From NCBI GenBank assembly GCA_018881555.1, contig JACAXG010000014.1, forward strand, positions 2,099,959 through 2,163,958: 64,000 nt of DNA, read 5' to 3'. This stretch comes from Amblyornis subalaris. Lineage: Eukaryota > Chordata > Aves > Passeriformes > Ptilonorhynchidae. Of the stretch, positions 11,206-23,900 are shown piece by piece. Both the position numbers and the translations under genes were made by a program. Below the pieces are notes generated by a model. The model was not told the DNA's origin, searched no databases, and saw nothing but the letters and a program-made list of their open reading frames with translations. Numbering within the stretch: the stretch's first letter is position 1; each line of letters begins with the position of its first letter.

Positions 11206-14129
11206 TTGTCAGCAGTGACAAAGAACTGGGCACCAATTTAATTTGNCCTTTTCAAAACAAAACAAATCACCTAAATTAATTTGTTTATGATGCCATTTCC
11301 TTTCTTTCTCTCTTCCTCCTTCCCCCNCTCCCTCATTTCCCACTTTTTGGCAGCTCTGGTAGCTGGATCTTGGGACTTTGGACCGTGCAGGGCAAAGCCT
11401 CACAGATGCAGCAAAAGGCCTTAAAATGTTCCCTCTCTTTCCCACAAGTAACTTTAATAAATGTAAACCCAGTGCACGATGAAGATTTTGGAATTTGGCT
11501 GCTTTTCCATCCCCGCTGTCCCCGCTCCGTGGCTGAGCTGTTTTAGGGGCTGATTCACGGCCCCATTCCCGACTTTATTCCTTTAGGAGCACCTGGAGGG
11601 ACGATGTTTCAACATCACCCTAAAGAGCTGAGCCGCTTTTTCCGCAGAGCTCCAAATCTCCCATTTAATTCCACTCCAATTTAAACGTTTCCCGTTAAAT
11701 TTAGGCTTTATTTTTCGGCTGCGAAGAATTTACTTTGTTTTTCACCCTCTAAAATTCGCCGAGGGAACGTGAAATTGGGTCAGGCCCCGGTTTTGTTCTG
11801 TTCTGCTGCAGAGTTGTTTTCCTGATAGGAAATTATTTAGTTTGTAGGAGTCGCCAGTGGCAAATGAGAGTTGATGTTTCAGCTGGAAAAGGTGGCACGT
11901 TCCTGGCGTGCAAAGTGTCCTGCTCCCACATTCCCAAAGGTGGGAATGGCCTGAGGGGATGGTGCAAATAATTGAGGCAGCTTTTGTGCTGGACTTTGGT
12001 ATTTAAAGCATTTTAGCTGGGAGAGATCCGTTCCTTTAACAACATTTGGAGTGGATATCCCAAAAAACCTCGGATTTCCTGAGTCCTACAAGGAGATTTT
12101 GTGGTTTCCTGGGAAGTGTGATGGGATGAGGATGGCTGTTGGGTATGCAGCTCACTGCTCCACTACTCCACATCCCCCAGAGTTTTTTGGGAATATCTGA
12201 CCTTGGAGCGGAAGGCAATTGGATTAACTGCTCTCAGGTGTATGATGTGCCTGACCCCACTCAAATAAAACACACTAAGCCCCAAACTTGGAGAAATGGA
12301 TCCGTTATTGCTGGAATGTGAAAGGACCTTCAGTGCCGTGGGAGGGCAGCTCCAAGAAGAGCCTTAAAAAAGGGGGGAAAAAGCTTCCTGAAAATGTTTA
12401 AACACGGAGCAAACTTCGAAATACAATTTAAAGGAGTGAAATCAGGAGGCTGAGCCTCCCTGACAGCTGATGAGAGTGGGACATGTCGGGAAGTTCTGGA
12501 GCTTGGAATAGACTGGATATTCCTCATATCCTCCTGCAATGGGAACAAGAATTAAGTAAAAAAATATGCAATGTGTTTTAGCAGCAAAAAACAAGGAATT
12601 TCCTGGGATTTCCAGGAATTCGATTCCTGGCTGCCTCAGGTAGGATTTGGAAGGTGAGGTAGATGTGCTGTGCATCCGTGTGCTCCTAGAATTAAACCCC
12701 AAGCTTTAATCTGTATCTAAAGTGTCGTGGCATGAAAAAAATATTATTTCTCTGCTTACAGGCACTTTGTGGCACAATATTTAGAATTGTTTGGGCTTTT
12801 CCTGCATTCTGTCGTGCTGTTGGAGCTGTAGGAATAAGGAATTTACCCCTCTGCTTATTGCTGGGCAGGTTTTGAAAGGCAGAGCTCCAGATCCTTCCTG
12901 GGAAAAAAAAAAACCTGTTGGCTTGATTTGGATTATTCTGTACCAAATGAAGAAGGACAGGAAATTCCTGCAGTCATTTATTCCAGAAATGAGGTATGGA
13001 GGAGAGTGCTGGGAGAAGTTTTGTTGGATAAAGGGGGTCAGGACATANAAAAGCCCAGAGGGCTGTTCCTTTATTCCATATATTGTCCCTGTGAGGTGTG
13101 TTCTGTGGCAAAGAGGACAAAACCAAANGAAAAATAAAGTTTGTGGTACTTTTTCCTCAAGAAACTGAGATTTTCTGTGCAGGTCCTGCTGTCGAGCCTG
13201 AAGTTGTTCATTTGTCACTGATTTTACCGGAGCAGGGATAGATCCAGCACGTGCTGGGTGTTATTCCTGCAATTTCTGGTTTATGGGATGAGATCTGGGG
13301 GGGTTTAACCAATGTTTTTGACCCTACAGTGCTCCTCAACACACCCAGGAACTGTTCCAGGGCTGTCTGTGGCTCACCGAGCATCACTTCCAACATCCAT
13401 TCATAAAAACAGGCTCATCCTCAACATTTTAATCNGGANTAAAACCTTTTTCCAGCCCTTAGCAGGCAGCTTTAGACCCCAAAGGCCCAGGAGCAGGGAT
13501 TATGGAAATATTCCAGTGGGAAGCCTCGGCCGTATCCGTGGTTCAGAGCTGGAGGTGTCAGTGCAGAGGGGTTGGGTCCAGGAAGATAAAATTCCTGCTT
13601 TGTCACTCCTCACTGAGCATTAGGATACCCCCGAGAGCCCGGAGCCTGCCGGATGCATTATGGATTTATGGAAATGGCACCTTCCAGCTCCATCCCGTGC
13701 TCTGGGAGAGAGGGAATGCGGTTTCCAGGCAGGGGTGGTGGTGCCTTGTACTGCCGGGGATGTTTCCCTGGGAAGCACAGCTTCTCCTGNTGAATTAATT
13801 CAGGATAAGGGCTGGCAGAATGTGAAACTCTCCTGTCTAAAGGGCTCCTTGGAATTCTGGCCGAGCAGTTTTAAAGATGGTTTGGTGCTTCTCTTTTTTA
13901 TTTTAAATTATGCCCCAGCCCGAAGATATTAAAAAGTGACTCATTTAGGCCGAGTTTTCCAGGCTGAGTCTGCCTTCCCTGAATCCAGGTCCTGCTTAGA
14001 GGAGACAACCCAGGAATCTGGGCTAGGAATCTGTTTCTGGAGCATTCAGCTGCTTTTCTCTTAGAAACACCTAAATATTTGTTGTTTAAAAGTAGTTTAG
14101 ACATCACAAAGTGAAAGAATCTAAAAGAG
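11206..14129. other. Long unique stretch, no gene recognised
   Basis: Nearly 3 kb without an identifiable transposon. Its only marked structure is a pyrimidine tract near 11296-11340. Open frames up to 145 codons (12781-13218, -) and 125 codons (12791-13168, +) lie opposite one another. Such mirrored frames are expected by chance in moderately GC-rich DNA. Confidence 0.5.
11296..11340. repeat. Polypyrimidine low-complexity tract
   Basis: About 45 bases of almost pure C/T (TTTCTTTCTCTCTTCCTCC and onward), with one N inside a C-run. It could act as a splice-acceptor-like pyrimidine tract, but no exon-like frame follows it, so low complexity is the safer call. Confidence 0.7.
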
Positions 14130-14352
14130 AACAGGGTTAGATGGGATATTGGGAAAGAATTCCTGGCTGTGAGGATGGGGAGGGGCTGGAATAGAATTCC
14201 CAGAGAAGCTGTGGCTGCCCCATCCCTGAAAGTGTCCAAGGCCGGGTTGGANGGGGCTTGGAGCACCCTGGGACATTGGAAAGTGGCAGGAGGTGGAACT
14301 GGATGATTTTTAATGTTCCTTCCANCCCAAACCATTCCATGACTCCATAATA
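14130..14352 (+). mobile_element. CR1 3'-end copy, ~220 bp
   Basis: It begins at ACAGGGTTAGATGGGATATT and runs through GGGAAAGAATTCCTGGCTGT, GAGAAGCTGTGGCTGCCCC, GGAACTGGATGATTTTTAAT and CCATTCCATGACTCCAT. Sense is plus. The 'gtgtccctgcccatggcag' block is shortened to GTGGCAGGAGGTGG. The upstream region with the 'ggacaagggggaatgg' block is absent, so the 5' end is truncated there. Confidence 0.94.
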
Positions 14353-15486
14353 CTCCAATGCCACACAAACTCTTCCCAGTTCACTAAAATCCTCTTTTTC
14401 CTGGGCTGAGATTGTCACTTTATCTTTCATTCCTTACTGATTTATCACTTTACTCCTCAGGTGAACACTGTGACCCATCAGAGAACATTCCCCAGGCCCC
14501 ATCCCCCCTCTCTGATGGGATGCTCCTGTTCCCAATCCAACATCCAAACACCTGAGTTCCCCTCTCTCCCTTTCTCTCCGTCCTCTGCCCCTTCAAAACG
14601 AAGAGGATCTTTCCTCAGTGCCTTCATTTTCCAGCTGCACTTTTTACGTGCTCAAACCATTTCTGGATTTTCCCCACCCAGAAATGTACGGGGAAATCGT
14701 GGGAATCTCCTGGGAGGAGAGGGAAGAGGGAAAGGTGAGATTCCTCAGGAGAGGAACCACGTGAGCTCCTCCAGGGAGTGGCTTTGGATAATCCTTTGAA
14801 AGCCCCGAGTCCGGAACACCTTGAGGGGTTTGTAGGGCGAGCAACACCCATGGGATGCTTGTCCTTGGAATAATTTGGTGTTTTCCAGGAGTTTTGCCTC
14901 CCATCCTGAGCATCCCTGCTCGCTGTGTATCAGTCACAGGCAGGATTGCTCCGGGCCAGAGGCCGAGACAATGGAATGTGTGGAAAATCCCGNTGCCAGG
15001 GGTTTGTTCCTTGCTGGATGGTGATAAGGAGGAGCAGCAGCGCTGCCCAGACAGCCCCTCGGGACATTTTGGGGTGTTCTTTTTTTTACATCTCTATAAA
15101 TCTGCTTGCTTTAACCATCGTTAGGATTATTTTATTCATGAGGGGCTAATAGCGTTTTAAAATACTCTAAATTAAGAAATACGAAAAATCCTTGTGGGGG
15201 AAATGAGAAAGAGGCAAAATGAGTTGATGAAACTNGGAAAAAGTGTGAATATATAAAATGTCTTTGCTCATATTATTGTTTCCTACATTACTGGGTGCAG
15301 TCACTGGGGTAAGGAGTGAAAGCTGCAAGTAAATCAGTGTAAAAAAATGCTAAAAGATGGTTTTAATTGCTTTTATCTTCTATTAAAATGATTTTTTCCA
15401 GGATATTCTCTGACTTCTCTCCGATAAAACCCGAATAAATTTTTTTAGCTGCCTTGTAAGTAGAAACCAACAGAAACTGCAATTCC
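14353..15486. other. Unique non-coding spacer
   Basis: About 1.1 kb. The first half is C-rich, with mirrored open frames of up to 112 codons. The second half, after about 15100, is AT-rich with several TTTTAAT words. Nothing recognisable was found. Confidence 0.5.
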
Positions 15487-15487
15487 T

Positions 15488-15531
15488 TGAATCCCAGAAT
15501 GGTTGGGGCTGGAAAGGATCTTAAAGATCTT
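15488..15531 (-). mobile_element. CR1 terminal stub, ~44 bp
   Basis: GAATCCCAGAATGGTTGGGG, then CTGGAAAGGATCTTAAAGATC, is the reverse complement of the CR1 terminus. Only the last 40-odd bases remain, and the sequence after 'aaagatc' is unrelated to CR1. Sense is minus. Confidence 0.8.
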
Positions 15532-16336
15532 TGTTCCCTGAGCAGACAGGATTTCCCCAGCTTTCTCTGCCGGGATTTCTGCAGGTTGGGAATGTTAGAC
15601 GGATGGGAATGTTCATCCTGCTCCTCAGCAGGTCTGCTAAATGCCCCTTGGCTCGGCAGAAATCCACTGAAATTATGAAATCAGCATGTTGGTTCTCTCC
15701 CCTCACAGAGGGGGACACAGAACGGGCTTTTCCCCCTTTTCCCTGTTTTCTGGATCATGGGGATGATCCATGTTTGTAAATGGAAATCTTCTCTTTTTAT
15801 TGAGTGATGGAAATAGGAAATTCCATGCTCAGCTTCCTGGAGCCTGCTGAGTGGGGTGGTTTGTAACCCCACAGCCAGGACTCTTCCAAGCACTTCTCCC
15901 AGGAAGATTAATGTATTCCTGACGAATTCTGGAACAACCCTTCCCTGCTAAGAACTCGGAGTTTTGTTATTCTCCCTCATTAATTTCCCATTTATCCTTC
16001 AGGATGTCCCCCCTGGACGCACCGGGGCACCCTGCTCCTTAATTTCTTTGGGAATTTCACCTCCTGCCGTGCGGGATGGTGGGGGTAGCTCTCCTGGGCT
16101 CCAAGCGTTTCCCAGGCAGCTGTTTCATGGATCCAGGGAGGGGAACTTGGGCTGTTCCTACCGAGATTCATTTTTAATTTGCTGTGCTTGAAGCAGCTCT
16201 TGCTCCAGCAGGTAAAATAAAGGGAATTTAGCACAGAAGTTCTGTTGCTTTACAGCGACTGCAGCGCAAAGGGAATAATTCTGGCAGATTCTTTCGCTCT
16301 TCCCAGCAAAACCATTTTTCATGGATTGTTTTCCAG
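15532..16336. other. Unique non-coding spacer
   Basis: About 0.8 kb without recognised repeats, RNA genes or credible exons. Open frames stay below about 85 codons. Confidence 0.5.
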
Positions 16337-16578
16337 ACAGAACAGAGGGCAGAGTTAGNNGGGATATTGGGAAGGAATTGTTCCCTGGGAGGGTGGGGAG
16401 GCCCTGGCACAGNTTCCCAGAGAAGCTGTGGCTGCCCCATCCCTGGAAGTGTCCAAGGCCNGGTTGGATGGGGCTTGNAGCAACCTGGGCTAGTGGAAGG
16501 TGTCCCTGCCCATGGCAGGGATGGAATGGGATGAGCTTTAAGGTCCCTTCCAACCCAAACCATCTGGGATTCCCTGAT
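16337..16578 (+). mobile_element. CR1 3'-end copy, ~240 bp
   Basis: Starts in the GAGGGCAGAGTTAG block, then GGGATATTGGGAAGGAATTG, GGGAGGTGGGGAGG-like sequence, GAGAAGCTGTGGCTGCCCC, GTCCCTGCCCATGGCAGGG and TTCCAACCCAAACCATC. Plus orientation. Five N bases lie inside, well above the local background, suggesting that reads from related copies disagreed. Confidence 0.95.
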
Positions 16579-17116
16579 AAGAGCCCTCCCTCGCCAGGCT
16601 CGGGTACCACCGGTGCTTGGGGATGTTATGTTTTGGTTTAAGTGTTGTTGAAAATGAATAAAACTGGAATGCAACTGAACCAAAGCTCCAAGAGCTGCTG
16701 CAGTAAACATTCATGGAGCTCAGAAGTTGCTCATTCCTTTGTNTCCAGCCTTTTACGAACAGCAATTGTCATGTTGGTAATTAGAGCCCTGCACATTTTC
16801 CAAGTGCCCTTTTTTTTGTCCTTGAAGACTTGAGTGCAGCTTTCATCCCTTCCACTTTTGGGTGTTACGACTTAAGATTGTCTGCGAGATTGCTGTGTTT
16901 TAAGGCACTTTCCAAAGTGCCTCTGGTTTAAAAAAACCATCGTTTTTTGGAGATGACAGCTCGACGTTCTATGTATATCCCTTCTCCCTGAATCACTTTA
17001 TTTACCCACACACTCCCGAGGATTTTGTATTCCGTAGCCTGCAAGGTCAGGCACGCTGGTGGGATGCAGCACCCTCCTTTTTCCTNGGAATTGGTGAGAG
17101 TAAAGTTTATTTTTGG
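16579..17116. other. Unique non-coding spacer
   Basis: About 540 bp of AT-leaning unique sequence between two CR1 copies of different age. No feature recognised. Confidence 0.5.
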
Positions 17117-17413
17117 GATTATTTAGGTTGGAAAGGATCTCTGGGGTCACTGAGTGGAAGCAGCACTGCCATGTCCCCAAGGGCCACATCCACAGGGCTT
17201 TTAAATCCCTGCAGGGATGGGGACTCNAGCTGTGCCAGGGCTGGAAAATCCTTTATGTGGATAAATTTTCCCTAATATCCAACATAAACCNNCCCTGNCA
17301 CAATTGAGGTAATTTCCTCTTGTCCTATCGCTGCTTCCTGGGGAAAACTGACCCCAACACCTCCTGAGGTGATTGCAGAGAGCAATAAGGTCCCTCCTGA
17401 GCCTCCTTTCCTC
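17117..17413 (-). mobile_element. Older CR1 copy, ~300 bp, different subfamily
   Basis: Read on +: ATTTAGGTTGGAAAGGATCTC, AGGGCCACATCCACAGGGCT, CCTGCAGGGATGGGGACTC, TTTTCCCTAATATCCAACAT, TTTCCTCTTGTCCTATCGCT, AGAGAGCAATAAGGTCCCTC, CTGAGCCTCCTTTC. This order matches the CR1 families with 'ctaatatccaatctaaacc' and 'cctcttgtcctatcgct'. Its divergence is higher than for the 'gggatattgggaagg' copies, so it is probably an older insertion. It extends further toward the CR1 ORF2 end than most copies here. Four N bases fall in it. Minus sense. Confidence 0.92.
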
Positions 17414-17984
17414 TTGGGATGCAGAGTTTGTGGTTCCTCCAGGCTTTTCCAGGTTGGGATGAAANGGGAGCAGTCTCTAAATCTGAATTATTCAACACCA
17501 AGCCAATCGTGCTCGTGGGCCGTGGCTGCAGAGCAGTTTCTACAAATCATGGGAGAAATCAAAGACAAAGCTGTGATAGCTCGGATTAACCAAAAGTTTG
17601 AAATTTTCCTTAAAAAATAAGTAAGGAAACAGATTAAGAAAAAATGGATTTTGCTGTGTCCATCCCTCGGGGTGACGTGGCTGATCCCACCTCATGTAGC
17701 ATATGGGAAAATATGGAATTATCATTTGCTGCTTCTGAAAACAAAGGTGTTCCATGAAAGGTGTGATTAAATTCTGGGAAAGCNCCTTGGAAATATTTGG
17801 TGTGACTGAAAAAAACCTCATTAAAGTTCATTGTTGCCCTGGGAGGAAATGACATTGATAAAGAATTAATGGCTGAGAAGTTTGATTTGGCCTCACGAAT
17901 TGGTCAGGCCTTGACTCAGGGACATCCCCGGGGTGGTTTGCCCAGCCCTGAAGATCTCAAATAGGACTTAAAGAATTTAGTATT
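17414..17984. other. Unique non-coding spacer
   Basis: About 570 bp. No transposon or credible coding signal was recognised. Short mirrored frames of 83 codons (+) and 93 codons (-) overlap. Confidence 0.5.
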
Positions 17985-18235
17985 TTGCAAGGTTTAATGT
18001 TTAATATAACTTGAAATGGTGTTGTTTGTCATGCAACAAGATGGAACATTGTTTTATCCCTTGTTTTACTCAGATTGAGCTATAAACTCTGTCAGGTCTC
18101 AGCAGAGCAGCTCAGAGTGGCTGTGGCTGTGTAATTACAGCCTGGGCTAAATGAGCCTCATTAACAGCTCTCTGAGACTCTCCTCATATTTCTCCTTCCT
18201 GTTAATAAGAGGTTAAATTTACAGCAGNTTACCTT
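17985..18235. other. Candidate conserved non-coding element
   Basis: This stretch has a varied, non-repetitive vocabulary with GTTGTTTGTCATGCAACAAG (18023-18042), GTGTAATTACAGCCTGGGC (18129-18147) and CCTCATTAACAGCTCTCTG. The palindromic TAATTA core and E-box-like CAGCTC words are the kind seen in vertebrate enhancers. Conservation is an inference that only alignment can settle. Confidence 0.25.
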
Positions 18236-18288
18236 TGATTATCACGGGTAGAATACTTAAAAAAAACCTATTTTGTTCTCTGTAAGCT

Positions 18289-18376
18289 CTTTTTTCCCAC
18301 TCTTTCTTTCTGGTTATTTAACCAGCAGTCCTTTTTCTCCACTCTTTTTTTTTTTTTTCTGGTTATTTAACCACCA
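18289..18376. repeat. Imperfect tandem duplication, ~42 bp unit x2
   Basis: Copy 1 (18289-18330) and copy 2 (18331-18376) both read CTTTTT..CCACTCTTT..CTGGTTATTTAACCA. In copy 1 the pyrimidine part is TCTTTCTTTCTGG. In copy 2 it is a run of 14 T before CTGG. The duplication was therefore followed by T-run growth in one copy. TGGTTATTTAACCA is itself a near-perfect palindrome. Confidence 0.85.
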
Positions 18377-20722
18377 CAAGAACAAGATTTGAACACAACA
18401 GAAATAAAATTCTGCATAAAGCAACACTTTTGTTCGTGTAGGACTCGGATGCTGTGGGACTCATTCCTCCTTTGTTAGAACTTCTAAAACACTGCAGGTT
18501 TGCAGGTGCCTTTTTTGCTTCAAAGAGTGAGGATTTTATAATTCTACGTTTTTGAAACGAAACTCAATTACACACAAGTGAAAAGCCAATTTTCTCCAGA
18601 GTTTCTTGCACACGCAGCATCCAAAATAGCTGCACGAGGATGTGGCGAAGTTGGAATGCTCCTTTCTCCCCCTCCAGTTCTTCACAGTTATATTTTTGAT
18701 CTCTCTCTCTCCTGGAAGTTTGTGGGAAATGGAGGAGGGTACAAAGTGATGAATTCCAGGCCCTGAGTAAAGGTCGGGAGGGCACTGAGTTAAATACAGG
18801 GAGTGCTTCCTGAAATATTCCCTTATTTCCCAAACAGATCGTTTATGGGGTGAGCTCAAGCACACAGGGTGATTGAGCAAGAAATAGGGATGCTCCAGCA
18901 ATTCCCAGACNCTTCACTCAACAAGGAATGATGGCTATTTATTGCATTTCCATGGGTTCCTTCCTGGGAAGGCATGGACCAAGTGCATTCCAAGGAGCTG
19001 AATTTGCACCCCACAGCCTACGGGAATGAGTTATTTATCCTGTGGGAATTTGGCCAGGATTCTGCAGCCATTCCCATGTTTTTGCCTCGAAGAGCTCCCT
19101 GTAAGTGTGTGATTATTCCGTGGATTGATCTCCCCCCATTTCAGCCCTAATGTCATTAAGCAGCAGATGAAGCACAACCATTAAGGGTAAACAAGCAAGA
19201 GGAGGAAAAAAAGCGGATCTATTCCATGCCCAGCATCCCGGTTTCTCCTTTCCTGTGTCATTCCCTGCTTATTCAGCCAGCAGGAACGAAGGAATAATGT
19301 GACTTATTCATATAATGCAGATCAATGCAATCTGTGAACACAAGGCTGAGAGAGCAGCACAATTACCTTGCAGTTGTTGGTGCAAGGAGGAGCCTGCGTN
19401 CCATTAGGGCTTTAAATTGGGAAGGAGCTGGAGAGGAGTCAGGAGCTTTCCTTGGAGCCGAAATGTGTTCAGTGGGATTCCTCTTCTACTCCAGGGAGCA
19501 ACAATAAAGTGTCAATGTTTAATGTGTGGAGCTCCGTCAGGAAAAGAGAGGAGAATCGTAGAGTGGTAACATTTGGATCCCTCCAAATAAACATATTTTT
19601 TTTTCCTGGACCACTTCAGGAGAAGGGTCTGGGCTTTTGAGGGGGGAAAAAAGCAGCAGAAAGCCGGGAAAGAAACTTCCATCCTTTCCTCTGGGTCTTT
19701 TATTTGCCTGTCGATGTTTCTGTCGATAAAAATGAGCTCCCACACCTCCAGCAGTAACAGGTATTTCGTGGATTTTGGGATTTCCCATTAGATTTGACAT
19801 CCACATTGACTTGCCCAATTCCATGCCCACTTGCCATTTTTGCCGTGACGTTTTCCTGATTAAAAGTCCCGTGCAGAGGATGGAAGATCCTTACCTGAGC
19901 ACTTGAGGAGATCTAAAAATTCCGAATTTTTGCATTCCAGGGAAGCTGCCTCAGCCTCTGTGCCGTGGTTATCACAGAGACTCCACGGAGGTGCTTTTAT
20001 TTCCTTTCAGGGTTTATTTCCTTTCTCGTTCTCCCTGCAGGAACCAGCAAATTCCAGGTGAATTTGAGGCAGGAGCAGCTCTGCCTCATTCACTGAGNTG
20101 ATGGAGATAGGATGGGAGACAACATCTTCCCAAGTGTGGTCATTCACCAGCTCCCGTTCCAGGATTTTTAAGGAATATGAGGATTCAGCAAGGCCTTGGC
20201 AATGAAGAAAAGGATTGAAGCCCATCCAGGCTNTTGTATCCCAATATTCCCCACACTGTGAGTGTTGTTTATATCTCTGAACGTTTCAGTCTCCCTGTTC
20301 CATTTTCCTCCCCAGGAAAAGGGAACGCTCTGGGGTTTCTCACAGCAATTCCCTGCTGTGTTTCCTGCTCTTTCCGTGTGCTTTTCCCCAGTGTTTTCCA
20401 GGTGTTGGGATGCACNTGGATCCCCGACCTCCCTGCTGCCCACCCACTGCAAACCTCTCTGCATTGACCAAGAGCAACAAAATTAATGCTGTTTATTTTT
20501 ATAACCCTGCCTTAGCCCAAATGCTGTTAATTACCCTCATTATCTTCTCTTTTGCTGCTTCATTGTTTGTACTGAAAGGCCCAAATATTCTTTTCTAACT
20601 CATCTCCAGTGGCTGCAGAGAAGTTTCAAGTTGTTTTGGGGGAATCTGGGCAATTTTTTTGGTCAGGCTTTCATATTTAGAATATTTAGAATTCCTTGGA
20701 GAGAGAATATTTCCAAGAGCAT
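18377..20722. other. Long unique non-coding stretch
   Basis: About 2.3 kb without identified transposons. Open frames of up to 121 codons (18536-18901, -) have no recognisable domain. Nothing else of note. Confidence 0.5.
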
Positions 20723-20985
20723 GGAATGACAGGACAAGGGGGAGNGGCTTCAAAAGGACAGNGAGTAAGTTTTGGTGGGATATTGGGAAAAAATTCTTTA
20801 TTGTGAGGGTGGGGAGGCCCTGGAATGGATTTCCCAGAGAAGCTGTGGCTGCCCCATCCCTGGAAGTGTCCAAGGCCAGGTTGGACGGGGCTTGGAGCAA
20901 CCTGGGATAGTGGAAGGTGTCCCTGCCCATGGCAGGGGTGGAATGGTTTGGGATTCAAGGTCATTCCCAACCCAAACCCGTTGGC
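20723..20985 (+). mobile_element. CR1 3'-end copy, ~263 bp
   Basis: It includes the upstream ATGACAGGACAAGGGGGAG block, then GGGATATTGGGAAAAAATTC, TTTATTGTGAGGGTGGGGAG, GAGAAGCTGTGGCTGCCCC, GTCCCTGCCCATGGCAGGGG and CATTCCCAACCCAAACCCG. Plus orientation. It is one of the more complete copies here. The octamer tail has been lost or eroded after AACCCG. Confidence 0.95.
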
Positions 20986-23900
20986 AGAACCTTTCTTCAA
21001 AACACAGAGCACCAACATTCCTGAATCCCATGTGGGAAGGGCTGCCTGCATTCGGGATTTCTCCCTTGGGACAACACTTTTCCTCTCGAAAAAGCCGATT
21101 TTNTTTCATTTTTTCCCCCGTAGCCTGATCAAAACAACTTTTAAACATTTTCTCGGTGCATGAAGAGGCTGAAATTGCTACTGACAGTATCAGCCAATTA
21201 GCAACTCCTTAATTTCCTGCACTGTTTGCCAGCACGGGCTGACAGGATGACAGGCTGCCACAACCATGAGCTGCCTTCTGCAGGGGGAAAATCGCTCCTG
21301 TTTGACAAATATTTCAGTAAAAAGAAGGACAAAAAGTGTGGAAACAGATTTTTCCATGCAAAGACACACCAGTGGCTCAGGTGAGGGCAGGGAGGACCCC
21401 TCACCTTTTTTAATAAATCAGAGAATTGTTGAGTGGAAGGGATGAGATAATTTTCAGCGGCTTGAAATGAGCGCAGGGGTCAAAGGGTTGGTTCATGAAT
21501 CTCACTTGGTGCTGGCAAAACTTGGGTTTTTAGAGGTTGTGGATGTTTTGTGCACCTTGGGGTGAATTTAGAGGTGGCTTTTCACCTCAGAACTCTCCAT
21601 GTAAAACCTCAGAAAAGAAGAANGACTCGGGAGCATCACAAAGAGAAAGGGCAGCTCCAGAGCTTCCCTCAAAAAATGTTTTTTAAAGGTTCAGATGAGC
21701 CTAAATCAGCTTGTGCCCTGTCATGAGAAAACTGCTTTGGGTCTGCTCACAGCCNGGGTGAGGAATCCTTGGATCACATCGTTTTCGTGACATGAGGAGT
21801 TCAAGGAGTGGAGCAAAAGTATCCAACAAGGATCAGGAAATAAATCGTGATTTCTGCTGTTTGCATGGCAATCAAATCGCTTTTGTCAGCTTTTTTTTGG
21901 GATAAAATGCAGCCAACTCAATGAAGTTTGGTGTTTTCAGCTTTTTTCAGACCTGACTCCCCGGTAAAAAATTGGAAATGAATTAGGAAAACAATCCCTA
22001 AACGTCTGCAAAGCTGATTCAGTGACTCTCAGGCTTTGTGTACTCCCACTGCAGACTCGAAATTTGGAATAAAAAAGTGCCCTTAACCGGCAAATAAAAT
22101 AATTCTGACTTTGGAGAGCTGGTAAAAAAGGAGGAGTTCGTTTTTACGGAGTGAGCTCCCGTGGGAGTGCAGGTGAACTGCTGCGTTCTCGGCTCAGCAC
22201 TCCAGCGCCGGAAGCACTTGGGAAAGCTGGAAAGCATTCCCGGGAGAGCCACAAAAACGATGAAGGGACCAGAGAGATTGATGACTTGATGGATGAAGAA
22301 TGATTAAGGCAGCTAAACATGTATTGCTCGCCCATGTAAATGATGGATACCAAACGTTCCAGGAGCTTTCCAGGAGCCGATGATGGATTGGGTGGAACGA
22401 AGGAAGAGGATGAAAAGAATTATGATGTGCTGGAGTAGCAGGAACAGGGATTTTGGATTAGATCAGCAGGATGGGACCAGCGTCCCCTCCCCTCTGGCAC
22501 TGGGAGCAGCTGATGCTCACAAAACAAGGCAAAGGAATCCCAGTTGGGTAATCATGGATTTATCTGTCTGAGGAGAGGAGTTTATGTGGTTGCCTGAATT
22601 CCATGGAGGGGAAGTTGGGAAGTAATTAGGGCAAAAGTAACTCTGATAAAACACTTGACAATCTGTAGGGCCACAGAATAATCCTTGGTTCATTCACCAG
22701 GAGTACAGGTCTAACTGGGATTTTTTAGGATTCTAGTGCCCAGCTATAACATATTTGGGATAGCAGCTGCTGAAAATTTGCTGTAGAATATTCCAGTACG
22801 CACAGGATTCCAAGGGAAACCACAGCCTGTTTGGGATTTGCACCGGGATGGATTTTGGGTGCAAAACTTTTGGTTTCTTCACAGGCTGTCCCTGGATTGT
22901 GACATTTGGATCCTTGGGGAGTCAACATCTGAACTGCCAGGGACACCACTGAGGGTTGTACTTCCCTGGAAACGGACGGGAATGTGCCCAAATGGACAGG
23001 GAAGAGAAATCCAAGAAGGAGCTCAAGGATTTTCCACTCCCAGCCATGGGAATTCTACTTGGTGTTGGGCACAAGTGTCCTGGAGCTCAGGGAGCAAGGA
23101 TGAGCCTGTGATATGCTAATGATTTTTTAATGATTTCATGAGTTTTGATGCAGTTCTCAGCCTCTTTTCTGANGATCCCTCTAGGGTCAAGGCCTCCTCG
23201 TCCTGCTGGAGAAGCACCTGGAGATGCTTCTGGAATCTGCCTCATCCAGTAGGAAACCCAAATCCTGTTGTTTGTTGGATTAATTATTGGAAGAATCCAC
23301 AAGCAGCTGCAGTTGTAGCTGGAGCCCCGCTAAAACCAAATTGTTTTCTTTCCTATTTTCCTTTCCCCGTGGGCAATCTGCAAGTGCATCACATGAAATA
23401 TGAGCAGGAACTGCTCCTCGGTTATCCAGGATTCTCTTCCATATTCTGCTCCCTATTTTCAGTCACTCACAGCCCATAATAGTCTATTTGTCACCAGGGC
23501 TGTCTGTATCCATAACAGATAAGCAGGCAGGGAATATCTGCTTTTAACCNTGCCCTGAGCACTGATATGTGATTTTCTTTTATCTCTCCCGTGTATCTCT
23601 GCAGCAGGGGAGGGTCATTGGGTGCATCCCGGTGAAACCNGAGGGATTTTTAATCAGCTGCTGGGAAAACGAGATATTCCATGGGGATGAGAAGAGCTGC
23701 TTGATAAAAGCACCTCTTTACAAGCATAATCCTGCAGCCTTCTGGGTTTCGGTGCTGAATAAAAATGACATTAAAAAAAAATAACCNAACTGGAGGTGTT
23801 TTCTTGGGACAGGAAAGGCAGGATCCGTGCCAGCAAACAAGAGGCTTCCTGGGACACGCACCAAGGTGGAAATNGGAAGGAATTCACTGGGAGTGCTGTA

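Noticed and set aside
11296..11345. Pyrimidine tract as a splice acceptor
   Set aside because: No open frame or donor site pattern follows that would make an exon credible.
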